Assembly (NCBI GenBank): GCA_022508885.1
Contig: JAFLUG010000012.1
Span: forward strand, 1-34,284
Origin: Oscillospiraceae bacterium
GTDB lineage: Bacteria; Bacillota; Clostridia; Oscillospirales; Ruminococcaceae
Direction: 5' to 3'
DNA: 34,284 bases
Positions within the stretch are counted from its first letter, which is position 1. Each line of letters opens with the position of its first letter. Below, piece by piece: positions 8,633 through 17,387 of this stretch. The translations under genes were made by a program, and so were the position numbers. The notes below the pieces were generated by a model, which was given only the letters and a program-made list of their open reading frames with translations, did not search any database and was not told the DNA's origin.

Positions 8633-9769
8633 TTACGAATTACGCTTTGAATAATACGCGAGTACAAGCTCGGTGACTCTGTTGTAGCTTCTTACTCCGT
8701 CCTCAACTCCCTGAATGGTGATAAAGGCGTCGTTCGCGGAATGAGAAACCTCGTTTACCGTTCCCACTATCTCGTCGACGACCGTGCCTGTTCCGTGGGA
8801 GGAGTGGTCGTAGATATATCTGCTGTTAGCGGAGAGATCCGCCCGCATTCTGTCGTTGAGCAGACTGTTTGCCTCGACCCACATCTCATAGTCAAGCTCG
8901 TTTGAGCAGTAAGTAAACGCCAGCATATATCCTGAATATCTATACTCGGGATAGTCGCTGTTTATGCACGACAAAAACGCGAGGAAATTGCATTCGTTCT
9001 CAAACGCGATCCCGCGTGAATGAGCGCTTTCGTGAGCCGCCGTAACGGGAATAAGATAATCCGGCTGCGCGATATTTACGTTGCATTCCGCGAAAAACGG
9101 AAAGTACATTCCCGTGATATGCGTGTAAGACCATGCGTCGGACAGCATAACGGGCTTTTGCTTATTGACGGATGTCCACAAAAACGGATATTTTCCCACA
9201 AGCTTATCATAGCCGTTTCCCGCGCGCTTAAGCTCATTGGCGTAGCTTTCGGAGAGCTTTGTGGAGCCGTCGGCGTTTTGGTCAAGGTTTTCCGAGGCGG
9301 CTTTTGCTTCGTTTGCGAGAGTCTTGCATACTTCAAGAAGAAACTCGGCGCTTTTGGGGGAGGTGTCGAGGTCCATTGTCTTTTCAAGCGGCAGTCGGTA
9401 ATAATTCGCACCGTGACAGATCATATACATCAGACACGCAAAAGAGAGAAAACCGCAGAAAGTTTTTCCTGCCTTTAAGAGGATTTTCCTCTTTTCGGCC
9501 TTGTCTTCGCGTTTTCTTACTTTTCTGACAAGAAGAAACACAATAAGTCCCACAAGCGGCACAGCGAGGATGACCAAAAGCTCCGTAAGAGAAAAGAAGA
9601 AAAAGCTTGTTATAAATCCGACCGGTACGGTAACCGCCTTGAACAGTCCGCGTGAAAATACATATTCCGTGACCTCGGGCATAAGCGGAAGCAGCAAAAA
9701 CATAAGCGCCGCCGCGATAAAAGGAATAAAAACCCAGAATTTACGGATAATAACCGACAGTCTTTTCAT
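8633..9769 (-). CDS. DUF3810 family membrane protein with HExxH motif
   Basis: 378 aa. Three hydrophobic segments are clear in the first 130 residues (about 12-32, 42-78 and 108-126). A large domain follows and contains AAHESAHSRG, so H246-E247-x-x-H250 forms a zincin-like HExxH motif, with a downstream FENECNFLAF that could supply a third ligand. This matches the DUF3810 family, which has a peptidase-like zinc motif but no established substrate. I infer a membrane-bound metallopeptidase facing outside or into the membrane. No terminator separates it from the symporter gene, so read-through is likely. Confidence 0.82.
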   Translation of the reverse strand: MKRLSVIIRKFWVFIPFIAAALMFLLLPLMPEVTEYVFSRGLFKAVTVPVGFITSFFFFSLTELLVILAVPLVGLIVFLLVRKVRKREDKAEKRKILLKAGKTFCGFLSFACLMYMICHGANYYRLPLEKTMDLDTSPKSAEFLLEVCKTLANEAKAASENLDQNADGSTKLSESYANELKRAGNGYDKLVGKYPFLWTSVNKQKPVMLSDAWSYTHITGMYFPFFAECNVNIAQPDYLIPVTAAHESAHSRGIAFENECNFLAFLSCINSDYPEYRYSGYMLAFTYCSNELDYEMWVEANSLLNDRMRADLSANSRYIYDHSSHGTGTVVDEIVGTVNEVSHSANDAFITIQGVEDGVRSYNRVTELVLAYYSKRNS

Positions 9770-9787
9770 TTAAACTCACCCTTGTCA

Positions 9788-9816
9788 ATTTTAACATATT
9801 CACAGAAAAAATTCAA
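9788..9816 (-). promoter_or_regulatory. Promoter of the DUF3810 gene
   Basis: Minus strand: -35 TTGAAT (9811-9816), 17-base spacer ending TATGT (a TRTGn extension), -10 TAAAAT (9788-9793). The predicted 5' UTR is only about 12 bases and is almost filled by the AAGGGTGAG ribosome site. Confidence 0.65.
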
Positions 9817-9894
9817 GAATGTTTGAAAATATTCGGCAGTTTGCAAAATTTCACATAAAATTCTCAGAAAAAAGTATTCCATTTTGGGAGAGAA

Positions 9895-9905
9895 TATGTT
9901 ATAAT
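9895..9905 (+). promoter_or_regulatory. Extended -10 promoter of the PBP gene
   Basis: TATGT directly precedes TATAAT (9900-9905), an extended -10 (TRTGn) element. The -35 position (TTCCAT, 9877-9882) is poor. This signal argues that the upstream in-frame ATG at 9819 is not the true start of the PBP gene. Confidence 0.72.
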
Positions 9906-9971
9906 AATCATAGCTGTAAGTTTAATAAGCTCTCAGACAGATATACGGCACAGAGTTATGAGGTAGATTTT

Positions 9972-12341
9972 ATGAGTAAAAAAATTCGCTATATCAAGAT
10001 AAAAGAAGAAAAGATTCCGCAAAAAAGCTCAAAAAGAAAACAAAAGGTCCTTAAAAACGTCGGAAACGCTCTGACTATCGTCGGAACGACCATTTCATCT
10101 ATGCTGCTTATCCTCGTAATTATGGTGTGCATTGTGGTCACTGTCGTAACGGTGTACATTCTCGACTTTGCCGACAACGGCTTTGACGCCAACCTTAAAG
10201 AATCGGAAATGGAGTTTGTAAGCTTTATTTACGCATATGACAAGGACGAGCAGGAGGTTGAGGTAAGACGAATTACCGCTGGAGACAACCGTATCTGGAA
10301 GGATTACGAGGAGATCTCCACGAACGTTATAAACGCCATTATCGCGACGGAGGACAAGCGCTTCTGGGAGCATAAGGGCGTGGACTGGAGCAGAACAGTG
10401 TACGCGCTTTCCGCGGACGTGCTTAATCTCACGGGAAAAGGACAGGGCGGTTCGACTGTGACCCAACAGCTTATAAAGAACATCACAGGCGACGACGGCG
10501 TTTCGTGGGAGCGAAAGCTGCGCGAAATTTTCAGAGCGCTTTCGCTTGAGGAAAAATACACAAAGATCGACATTCTGGAGAGCTATCTCAACAGAATACC
10601 TTTCAGCGGCACGGTCTGCGGAGTGGGCGCCGCGGCGCAGTATTATTTCGGAAAGGACGTAAGCGAGCTTGATATAGCCGAGGCGGCGATATTGGCGGGA
10701 ATTATCAAAAACCCCACCGAGCGTTCGCCGTACGCTAACCTCGAGAAGTGCAAGGAGCGTCAGGAAACAGCGCTTTATAACCTCTACGAGCAGGGATATA
10801 TCACACTTACCGAGTATGAGGAGGCGAAGCAGGAGCAGGTCCAGTTCGCGAAGGTGGTATTCGGCGATTCTTTCGGATATATCGACCCGCGTTCGCTTGA
10901 GACGCCTATCGAAGATGAAGAAAACGATCCTGACGAGGATGATGACGGCTATGAGGCGTACAGATGGAACGAGTATGAGGTAACTCAGAACTGGTATGTT
11001 GACGCGGCTATACGTCAGGTCATAGAGGATTACGCGGATCTTAAGGGAATTACTTTTACCTCCGCCAGAAACGAGATCTACGGCGGCGGATATAAGATTT
11101 ATATCAATATGGATATCGAGCTTCAGGAAAAGGTCGAGGAAGTATTTAGGAATCCGAAGATCGCCGTAAACAGTTATGATCCCAACGCGGAGGCTGAGGA
11201 TCTGCTTCAGTCGGCGTGTCTTATCATGGACTATACCGGAACCGTACAGGCGCTTGTCGGAGGTCTCGGAGACAAGCCGGGAAACGACTGCTTCAACCGC
11301 GCTACAATGGCGGAGCGCGCACCTGGTTCTACGATAAAGCCTATTTCGGTTTATTCCACGGCGGTTCAGAAGAATTTTATCACATATTCAACATTCATTC
11401 CCGATAAGAAGATACCGACTCCCAAGGAGGACAATCCGAAGCAGATCTACTACTGGCCGGATAACTATAACAAAGCGGGCAATAACGGAGCGCTTATGCC
11501 GGTATGGGAAGCGGTACGTCTGTCAAGAAACACAATCGCGGTGCGCGTTACTCAGATGCTTACTCCGCAGGCTTGTTATAATCAGCTTACGCAAAACCTC
11601 GGATTTACCACTCTTCAGAAAAGCGATATCGCTTTGTCGCCGATGTCGTTCGGCGCTCTTACAAAAGGCGTTACTCTTATGGAGCTTGCCGCGGCGTATC
11701 AGATCTTCGGAAACAGAGGAGTTTACTACGAGCCGATGCTTTACAGCCGCGTTGTCGACGGCAGGGGAAATGTTATTCTTGCGCAGGATTTCTACGGCGT
11801 TCAGGCTATCGACAGTGATACGGCGTGGGTCACGAACCGAATGCTCAGAACGGTTGTTACGGACCCGACAGGCTCGGGACGTTTTACAAACTTCGGCAAG
11901 GTTGAGGTAATCGGAAAAACGGGAACCTCAAACGACGGCAAAAACAAGGTGTTTATGGGTCTTACGCCCGAGCACGTTACGGTGACATGGCTGGGTTATG
12001 ACGACGGCCGCGAGATAAAGATAGATACCAGATATTGCTCGCAGATATGGCATGACGTAATGATGGTGGTCGAGGATTCTACGGTAGAAAACAAGTTTAC
12101 CGCCGATTCAAACGTAATTGAAAGACAGTACTGTACGGTGACGGGTCTGCTCGCAAGTGACGACTGCGAGAAAACAAATATCGGATATTACCGCAGAAGC
12201 GGTATGCCGGGATATTGCTCGGGATATTGCTATGAAGTTGCGGAGAGCATTCTGGCGCGCTGGCAGGAGTTGGACGATGAGATGGCGCAGAAGGTACTTG
12301 CGGGAACGTGGGCGGACGATACCCCTGTAAGGTATTATTAA
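9972..12341 (+). CDS. Class A penicillin-binding protein (PBP1A-like)
   Basis: Bifunctional peptidoglycan glycosyltransferase and transpeptidase anchored by one N-terminal membrane helix (about residues 30-60). The glycosyltransferase domain (GT51) shows IATEDKRFWEHKGVDW with catalytic E127, GGSTVTQQ (about 159-166) and RKLREIFRALSLEEKYTK. The transpeptidase domain shows the nucleophile in S453-T-I-K456, S518-R-N520 and K649-T-G651. An acidic insert of about 25 residues (EDEENDPDEDDDGYE) lies near 313-335, between the two domains. The start at 9972 (MSKKIRYIKI, 789 aa) is chosen because GAGG lies 9 bases upstream and the promoter falls inside the longer frame. It heads a set with the lipoprotein and PHP genes, though hairpins follow it. 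Confidence 0.93.
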   Translation: MSKKIRYIKIKEEKIPQKSSKRKQKVLKNVGNALTIVGTTISSMLLILVIMVCIVVTVVTVYILDFADNGFDANLKESEMEFVSFIYAYDKDEQEVEVRRITAGDNRIWKDYEEISTNVINAIIATEDKRFWEHKGVDWSRTVYALSADVLNLTGKGQGGSTVTQQLIKNITGDDGVSWERKLREIFRALSLEEKYTKIDILESYLNRIPFSGTVCGVGAAAQYYFGKDVSELDIAEAAILAGIIKNPTERSPYANLEKCKERQETALYNLYEQGYITLTEYEEAKQEQVQFAKVVFGDSFGYIDPRSLETPIEDEENDPDEDDDGYEAYRWNEYEVTQNWYVDAAIRQVIEDYADLKGITFTSARNEIYGGGYKIYINMDIELQEKVEEVFRNPKIAVNSYDPNAEAEDLLQSACLIMDYTGTVQALVGGLGDKPGNDCFNRATMAERAPGSTIKPISVYSTAVQKNFITYSTFIPDKKIPTPKEDNPKQIYYWPDNYNKAGNNGALMPVWEAVRLSRNTIAVRVTQMLTPQACYNQLTQNLGFTTLQKSDIALSPMSFGALTKGVTLMELAAAYQIFGNRGVYYEPMLYSRVVDGRGNVILAQDFYGVQAIDSDTAWVTNRMLRTVVTDPTGSGRFTNFGKVEVIGKTGTSNDGKNKVFMGLTPEHVTVTWLGYDDGREIKIDTRYCSQIWHDVMMVVEDSTVENKFTADSNVIERQYCTVTGLLASDDCEKTNIGYYRRSGMPGYCSGYCYEVAESILARWQELDDEMAQKVLAGTWADDTPVRYY

Positions 12342-12354
12342 ACGGGGGCGAAAG

Positions 12355-12381
12355 GATCAGCGGTCGTAATTTGCGCTGATC
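12355..12381 (+). repeat. 8-bp inverted repeat after the PBP gene
   Basis: GATCAGCG (12355-12362) and CGCTGATC (12374-12381) form a perfect stem with an 11-base loop, followed by a moderately A/T-rich run. It may be a first, weak termination or stabilising hairpin ahead of the longer one at 12396-12438. Confidence 0.6.
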
Positions 12382-12395
12382 TGCATTTAAAAACA

Positions 12396-12438
12396 AATTC
12401 AAGGAAAACTCGGCCGAAAAGTGAGTTTTCCTTGAATT
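12396..12438. terminator. Long hairpin, likely terminator or processing site
   Basis: AATTCAAGGAAAACTC (12396-12411) pairs perfectly over 16 bp with 12423-12438, with an 11-base loop. The following bases (ATTTAC) are only weakly T-rich, so termination may be partial and allow some read-through into the lipoprotein gene. Confidence 0.65.
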
Positions 12439-12484
12439 ATTTACAAACAGTATTTTTGTTTAAAAAATAAGAGGTGTTGGATCT

Positions 12485-13588
12485 ATGCGAAAAAAACATC
12501 TTTTGGCGGTTTTGCTTGCGGCGGCGCTTTTGGCAGGCTGCAACAGACCTTCGGACGGAAAAATTCCCGAGTTCAGTTTTTCTTCGCAAATAACCGAGAG
12601 CAGCTTTGAAAGCAGCTCACAGGATGTTTCAGATGTTTCAACCTCGGAAAGCGAAGCAAGCTTGCCCGACGAGGAAATTCCCGGGAAAATCGAGGGAGAA
12701 TATAAGATAATCCTTGACCCGATAAACGAAAGAACCGTTATTTGCGACAAAAATAAGGTCATCCTTACGGGCAGGGCAAGCGGAGGTTTTGAGCCGGCAT
12801 TAAGTATCCCGCACACAGAGGAGTATACTCGGAGCGGAGATAAGTTCACATATACCGCTGTGATAAAGGACGGATATACGGGATATGGAAACCTTACGGT
12901 TTTCCAAAAATGTTATGTAAGGATCTACGCAAACAAGGGCGAGGCTGTATTTGTAGAGAACGCCGAGAGCCTTGAAGGAAACCAAAAGGCGGTACAAAAC
13001 GCGATAGTCCAGCCGCTCAGTCAGGTCTCGGAATATATCGCGATAAACGCCGATAAGGAAAAAATAGCTGAGGTTCTCGGAAAAATCACCGAAATAAGCA
13101 ATAAGATTTGCGAGGGGCTTACAAACGATTATGATAAGCTGAGAGCGATCTCAAACTGGGTCTCGGCAAATATATACTACGATTACGCGGCGTTTGACGC
13201 GGGAGTTCCCGCGGATACGCTTACGCTTGATTATATGCTGAAGACCTCGTCGAGCGTATGCGGCGGGTATTCGAATATGACCTCCGCGCTCGCGGCGGTT
13301 CAGGGAATAAAGGTGTATAACGTTCACGGGAGCGCCGTAAACAACCACCTGACCTTCGGAGAAAGACAGCCCGAATATCACGAGTGGAACTTTGCGGTTT
13401 TAGACGGGCGGATCATCTGGGTAGACGCGGGCTGGAACAGCCATTGTGTACGTTATGCCGACAGCAGGAGATATGTCAGCGGAGAAGTGACCGCAAAATA
13501 TTTCGATATAAGCGCCGAGGCTCTGTCGCAGAATCACCGGGCAAAATACGCTGAGTACCGTGATTATTTCGCGCTTTTGGAGGAATGA
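12485..13588 (+). CDS. Transglutaminase-like lipoprotein
   Basis: 367 aa. The N-terminus is a lipoprotein signal ending in the lipobox LAGC (Cys about residue 19), followed by a Ser/Glu-rich tether to about residue 70. An Ig-like segment follows and then a transglutaminase/protease-like core. The catalytic triad is visible: C259 in SSVCGGYS, H299 in YHEWN and D314 in VDAGWN. Members of this fold can be peptidases or crosslinkers of cell-surface proteins, and the substrate is unknown here. Its position between a PBP gene and a PHP enzyme suggests an envelope role. AGAGGTG lies 9 bases upstream of the ATG. Its stop is 2 bases before the next start codon, so translation is probably coupled. Confidence 0.83.
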   Translation: MRKKHLLAVLLAAALLAGCNRPSDGKIPEFSFSSQITESSFESSSQDVSDVSTSESEASLPDEEIPGKIEGEYKIILDPINERTVICDKNKVILTGRASGGFEPALSIPHTEEYTRSGDKFTYTAVIKDGYTGYGNLTVFQKCYVRIYANKGEAVFVENAESLEGNQKAVQNAIVQPLSQVSEYIAINADKEKIAEVLGKITEISNKICEGLTNDYDKLRAISNWVSANIYYDYAAFDAGVPADTLTLDYMLKTSSSVCGGYSNMTSALAAVQGIKVYNVHGSAVNNHLTFGERQPEYHEWNFAVLDGRIIWVDAGWNSHCVRYADSRRYVSGEVTAKYFDISAEALSQNHRAKYAEYRDYFALLEE

Positions 13589-13590
13589 CA

Positions 13591-14379
13591 ATGATAACCG
13601 CGGATATGCACACACATTCATATTTTTCGGGCGACAGCGAAGAGCCGACGCGCGAAATGGTAAAGTCGGCGGTCGAAAAGGGTTTGAAAACCCTCTGTCT
13701 TACGGAGCATCATGATTTCGATTACCCCGACAATGGCTTTGAATTAAACGTCGAAGAGTATAAAACCGAGCTATTTCGCCTTAAAGACGAATTTTCCGAC
13801 AAAATCGAGCTGCTGTTCGGGGTGGAGCTTGGGATAATGGGTTATCTTTCGGACAGGCTGAATGAGTTTGTAAAAGACCGCGGGTTTGATTTCATTATAG
13901 CTTCTACTCATCTTGTGGACGGAAAAGACCCGTATTATCCCGAGTATTTTGAAAATCTCGGTACCAAAAACGGCATTTTAAGATATTTTGAAAGCACGCT
14001 CGAAAACATAAGCTCATATTTCGACTTCGACGTTTATGGACACCTGGATTATGTAGTGAGATATTCGGCTGAAAAATCTTACGACCCGATAGACTATCGC
14101 GAGATAATTGACGAAATTCTCAAAAAGCTTATCTCAATGGGGAAGGGCATTGAAATAAACACGGCGGGGTTGAAAGCTCTCGGTTATGTTCACCCTCACA
14201 GGTTTGTTTTAGAGAGATACCGCGAGCTTGGCGGAGAAGTAATAACCGTAGGCTCCGACGCTCACGACAGAACGCGTGTCGCGGCGGGTTTTGACGAGGC
14301 GGAGCAAGCTCTTAAAAACGCGGGCTTTGAGTATTACGCGGTTTTCAGGGCGAGAAAGGCAAAGTTTATAAAGCTGTAA
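13591..14379 (+). CDS. PHP-family phosphoesterase, histidinol-phosphatase (HisJ/HisK-like)
   Basis: 262 aa, a usual size for HisK-type histidinol-phosphatases, which remove phosphate from L-histidinol phosphate in histidine synthesis. PHP metal-binding motifs are seen: MHTHSYFSGD near the N-terminus, LTEHHDF, EINTAGL and GSDAHDRTRV near the C-terminus. No other his genes lie nearby, so another phosphoesterase substrate is possible. I take the ATG at 13591 rather than 13585, because GGAGG (13579-13583) is 7 bases from the former and only 1 base from the latter. A small TTGTCG/CGGCAA hairpin followed by T-rich DNA (14382-14410) may end this unit. Confidence 0.82.
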   Translation: MITADMHTHSYFSGDSEEPTREMVKSAVEKGLKTLCLTEHHDFDYPDNGFELNVEEYKTELFRLKDEFSDKIELLFGVELGIMGYLSDRLNEFVKDRGFDFIIASTHLVDGKDPYYPEYFENLGTKNGILRYFESTLENISSYFDFDVYGHLDYVVRYSAEKSYDPIDYREIIDEILKKLISMGKGIEINTAGLKALGYVHPHRFVLERYRELGGEVITVGSDAHDRTRVAAGFDEAEQALKNAGFEYYAVFRARKAKFIKL

Positions 14380-14435
14380 AATTGTCGGTTTCGGCAACAA
14401 AATATTTTTATTTTTAATATACAGGAGGTATTGTT

Positions 14436-15008
14436 ATGAAGAAGAATCTCGGAGCGGTCCCCGCGGTATATCCCATGCCCGTGCTTATGGTAGCGGCATA
14501 CGGCGAGGGCGAAAAGGTGAATGTTATGAACGCCGCGTGGGGAATGATATGCGGCATGGATAAGATAGCTCTGTTTATTGATGAGGAGCATAAAACAACG
14601 CAGAATCTGCTTAAACGCAGGGCGTTTACCGTAAGCATAGCGGACAAGGAGCATATGGACGTTGCGGATTTCTTTGGAATTGCGAGCGGAAACACCATGA
14701 CCGACAAGTTTGAAAGAACCGGCTATAAGGCCGTAAAGAGCGGTTTTGTTGACGCGCCGATAGTCGAGGAGTTTCCCGTAGTTATGGAGTGCGAGCTTGC
14801 GGAGGTAGTAAAGACCGATAATATGTACTGCATTGTCGGGAAGATAGTAAACACCGCCGCGGAAGAGGCCGTCCTCTCCGAAAACGGAAAGGTCGACCCG
14901 TTAAAACTGAACGCGCTTATTTTCGACCAGTTCCAGAGCGGTTACTACGTTTCGGGAGAGCAGGTCGGCAAAGCATGGAACGCGGGCAAGGCGCTTATGA
15001 ACAAGTGA
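14436..15008 (+). CDS. Flavin reductase-like / flavoredoxin family protein
   Basis: 190 aa, the size of single-domain FMN-binding flavin reductases. Typical features are an early PMPVLMVAAYGEGEKVNVMNAAWGMI-type strand-turn region, SIADKEHMDVADFFG, and a C-terminal FDQFQSGYYVSGEQVGKAW. These proteins bind FMN and act as flavin reductases or electron carriers in anaerobes, and the partner is unknown. AGGAGGT lies 6 bases before the ATG. No clear promoter is seen in the 56-base gap, so it may be read with the upstream genes or from a weak local start. A strong bidirectional terminator follows. Confidence 0.85.
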   Translation: MKKNLGAVPAVYPMPVLMVAAYGEGEKVNVMNAAWGMICGMDKIALFIDEEHKTTQNLLKRRAFTVSIADKEHMDVADFFGIASGNTMTDKFERTGYKAVKSGFVDAPIVEEFPVVMECELAEVVKTDNMYCIVGKIVNTAAEEAVLSENGKVDPLKLNALIFDQFQSGYYVSGEQVGKAWNAGKALMNK

Positions 15009-15053
15009 ACTGAGCGCTGACTTTAGGGGGAACAAAAAAGTTTTGAAAAGAGT

Positions 15054-15092
15054 CAAGGGAAACCCTTTTTAAAAGAGTTTCCCTTGTTTTTT
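15054..15092. terminator. Bidirectional terminator between flavoredoxin and metG
   Basis: CAAGGGAAAC (15054-15063) pairs with GTTTCCCTTG (15077-15086) and is followed by T6 on the plus strand. The T-run overlaps the metG stop codon. On the minus strand the hairpin is followed by ACTCTTTTC. The stretch further left (15031-15044, minus strand AAAACTTTTTTGTT) loosely resembles the family B repeat core. Confidence 0.85.
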
Positions 15093-17109
15093 ATTCATCT
15101 GCTTCGCCGAACTGGCTCGGGTGGCGCGTGAAGAAATCGACGCGCGGCTCGAGGAATTTCAGCTTATGCGGCTTTCCGCCCGTAAAGTCGGACATCTTGT
15201 CGAATATCCTGTCCCAGCTCCAGAAGCTCTCGTCAAACTGTAAATATTCGAGCAGCATTTCCGTGCCCTTCGGAGCCATAGGGTGGAGCAAGACCGCCGC
15301 GGTCCTTATCATGTGGAACACATTGACAAGCGTCTTTTCGCGCAGCGCGTTGTCGTCGGTCTTGTCCGCGTCACCAAGCGCCTTTGCCATATACTTGCTG
15401 GCTTTTCTTATATAGCTGTCGAGAACATACGTCGCCTGATGAAACTCAAAGCGGTACATAAAGCGCTCGTAATCGAGTACAGCCTTTTCCGAGTCCGCTA
15501 TGATCTGCCCGTCAACTTCGCCGACGGGCATTTCTCCGCCGAAATATTTCTGCGTTGTGTAAAAGCAGGTGCGGATAACGCGGTTGTAAACATTTGAAAG
15601 CAAGAATCCGTCCTTGACAACGGGGTCGGCGTCCTCGGGCTTTGCGGTGGGATTATACGGCTTTGGCATAAAGCTTACGCTGCGCTGGCCCAAGCCTAAG
15701 CCGAGAAAATGCATCCTGAGCTGCTCAGCGGTGTAATAGTCCAGCAGATCCGCCGCCATCGGAGGCTTTACCGCGCCCGAGCTTGAAGCCTTTTTGTCAA
15801 GGAACAAAATGTGATTGTTCGCGCACAGAATAGGAAGCTGCATTTCGCCGTCAGGAGGGTTTGCGGAGTTTTCGCCCTTCTGAAGCGCCATAAACATTCC
15901 CATTTCAGCCACGCCGTAGAAATAAATGTTATCCGCGCCGATGAACTGATAGACCTGCGCGTCCTTGCTGCACCAGAAGTCGCGCCATTCGTTCATATCG
16001 CGTCCCTGCTTTTCGAGAGCCGCTTTGGTAAACGAGATAGGCGCCCAGAGGCTCTCGGGCCATACCCATACCGTAAGCGGGTCTTCACCCTCAAGCACGG
16101 GCGCGGGCACTCCCCACTCGATGTTTCCCGTAAGCCTGAACGGAACAAGCGTTTTTCCCGTGCGGTAGCGAACGCCGTTTTGCGACAATACTCCGCACGC
16201 CTCGTTCAATTCTTCAAGCGTGTTGAATTTTATCGTAAACGAGGGCTTTTTCGGCTCTTCGATAAACTCGTGTGAGGGCATCTGCGCCTTGATTTTTTCG
16301 TAGCTTTCCAAAAGCTCGTTTTTGATGTGGATAACAGGCTCGGCCAAAAACTCGGAGATCGTGCTTGAAACAAGCTTTCTGACATTCTTCTGCTTTGATA
16401 TCTGCTCGGAGTATTCTTTAAGAAGAGCGCTGTATGACGGCAAGTCGAAATACCAGTTTTCAACGTCCTTCATTACGGGCGTTTCACCCGTAAGCGTGCT
16501 TTTCGGGTCGATAAGGCTTTCGGGCATATACTGGTGTCCGAGGTCGCATTCGTCCGCATAACCTTTTTCGCTCTGACATCCGTCTACGGGGCATTTTCCG
16601 ATAACCTGCCTGCCGTTTAGAAAACAGCCCGCCTTTTCGTCGAAAAACTGCTTTGTGCTTATTTTTTTCAGATGACGGTTTTCATAAAGACGGCGAATGA
16701 ATTCGTCGGTATATTCGTTGTGTATCTCGGCGGTTCTTCCGAGACCAGACGCTCCGAAAATGTTGAGGCTTATCATATAGTCGTCGAGGGTCTGCTTTTG
16801 CGCCTTGTGGTTTTCCTCGACGAAATCGCGGATAGTGCCGCTAAAGCCCGTTTCCTCGCACAGCTTCCGATAGCTCTCGGCGATGGGCGAGCCGTAGCAG
16901 TCCGTTCCGGAAACGAAAATAACATTGTCCTTTCCTATCCTGTCGCGCAGAAAACGCGCGTAAACGTCCGCAAACACAAACACTCCGCCGATGTGTCCGA
17001 AGTGGAGCTTTTTGTTTCCGTATGGCATTCCGCCTGTGATTATCGCGCGCTTGGGAAACTCGGGGCGGGGAATGCTTTTTGGGTCAAATGCTTTTTTTTC
17101 TTCGCTCAT
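15091..17109 (-). CDS. metG: Methionine--tRNA ligase-like class I aminoacyl-tRNA synthetase
   Basis: 672 aa. Predicted to charge tRNA-Met with methionine in the cytosol. The Rossmann domain has the HIGH signature as H36-F-G-H39 and the family pattern FVSGTDCYGSPI. A zinc-knob-like region has CPVDGC and ECDLGH. The methionine pocket region shows GADNIYFYGV. The usual KMSKS loop reads K439-K-A-S-S-S-G445 at the correct place after NNHILFLDK, so the second Lys of the signature is missing. An anticodon-binding helical domain follows, with no C-terminal tRNA-binding (EMAP-like) domain. It could be a divergent MetRS or a paralogue with altered activity. There is no T-box leader; the 5' UTR is about 35 bases. 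Confidence 0.85.
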   Translation of the reverse strand: MSEEKKAFDPKSIPRPEFPKRAIITGGMPYGNKKLHFGHIGGVFVFADVYARFLRDRIGKDNVIFVSGTDCYGSPIAESYRKLCEETGFSGTIRDFVEENHKAQKQTLDDYMISLNIFGASGLGRTAEIHNEYTDEFIRRLYENRHLKKISTKQFFDEKAGCFLNGRQVIGKCPVDGCQSEKGYADECDLGHQYMPESLIDPKSTLTGETPVMKDVENWYFDLPSYSALLKEYSEQISKQKNVRKLVSSTISEFLAEPVIHIKNELLESYEKIKAQMPSHEFIEEPKKPSFTIKFNTLEELNEACGVLSQNGVRYRTGKTLVPFRLTGNIEWGVPAPVLEGEDPLTVWVWPESLWAPISFTKAALEKQGRDMNEWRDFWCSKDAQVYQFIGADNIYFYGVAEMGMFMALQKGENSANPPDGEMQLPILCANNHILFLDKKASSSGAVKPPMAADLLDYYTAEQLRMHFLGLGLGQRSVSFMPKPYNPTAKPEDADPVVKDGFLLSNVYNRVIRTCFYTTQKYFGGEMPVGEVDGQIIADSEKAVLDYERFMYRFEFHQATYVLDSYIRKASKYMAKALGDADKTDDNALREKTLVNVFHMIRTAAVLLHPMAPKGTEMLLEYLQFDESFWSWDRIFDKMSDFTGGKPHKLKFLEPRVDFFTRHPSQFGEADE

Positions 17110-17149
17110 AAATCACGTTGTCCTTCCAAGTAATGAAATTTACTTTACT

Positions 17150-17178
17150 ATTCTACCACAATTCGGAAAAAAAATCAA
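17150..17178 (-). promoter_or_regulatory. Promoter of metG
   Basis: Minus strand: -35 TTGATT (17173-17178), 17-base spacer ending TGTGG, -10 TAGAAT (17150-17155), with the TRTGn extension. Confidence 0.85.
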
Positions 17179-17195
17179 GATACTAACACAGAGTT

Positions 17196-17223
17196 TTAGG
17201 GAGAACCGAGAGGTTCTCCCTAA
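17196..17223. repeat. 12-bp perfect hairpin
   Basis: TTAGGGAGAACC (17196-17207) pairs with GGTTCTCCCTAA (17212-17223) around a GAGA loop. Neither strand has a clean T-run after it. It may stabilise or end the upstream acyltransferase transcript, which is read leftwards, before the metG promoter. Confidence 0.6.
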
Positions 17224-17264
17224 ATAACTTTTATCTCGTCCCGACTGTTGCCGAGGGAAATATA

Positions 17265-17369
17265 CAGACTGTCGATAAACCCTCATTTGCTGTGTCAGGC
17301 GCCCCACGGCAGCCACAAAGACTAGCCGTGGCACGCCTTCCTTGCAACTGAGGGTTTCTCAACAGTCTG
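17265..17369 (+). repeat. Family A palindromic repeat, copy 1
   Basis: 105 bp bounded by an imperfect 21-bp terminal inverted repeat (left arm begins CAGACTGTCGATAAACC, right arm ends TCTCAACAGTCTG). Inside are a second stem, CCACGGC (17304-17310) with GCCGTGG (17325-17331), and outer inner-arm pairs AGGCG/CGCCT. T6 follows on the plus strand. It lies between the 3' end of the acyltransferase gene and the metG promoter. No coding capacity is seen. A partial second GACTGTTG-CGAGGG copy of an arm sits just before it at 17243. Confidence 0.85.
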
Positions 17370-17387
17370 TTTTTTGTTCTGCACAAA

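Noticed and set aside
9819-9971. N-terminal extension of the PBP from an ATG at 9819
   Set aside because: The extension contains the TATAAT promoter, lacks a ribosome site and does not look like the family. The start at 9972 fits better.
17110-17178. T-box leader for metG
   Set aside because: The distance from the promoter to the ATG is only about 35 bases, and no T-box sequence is present.
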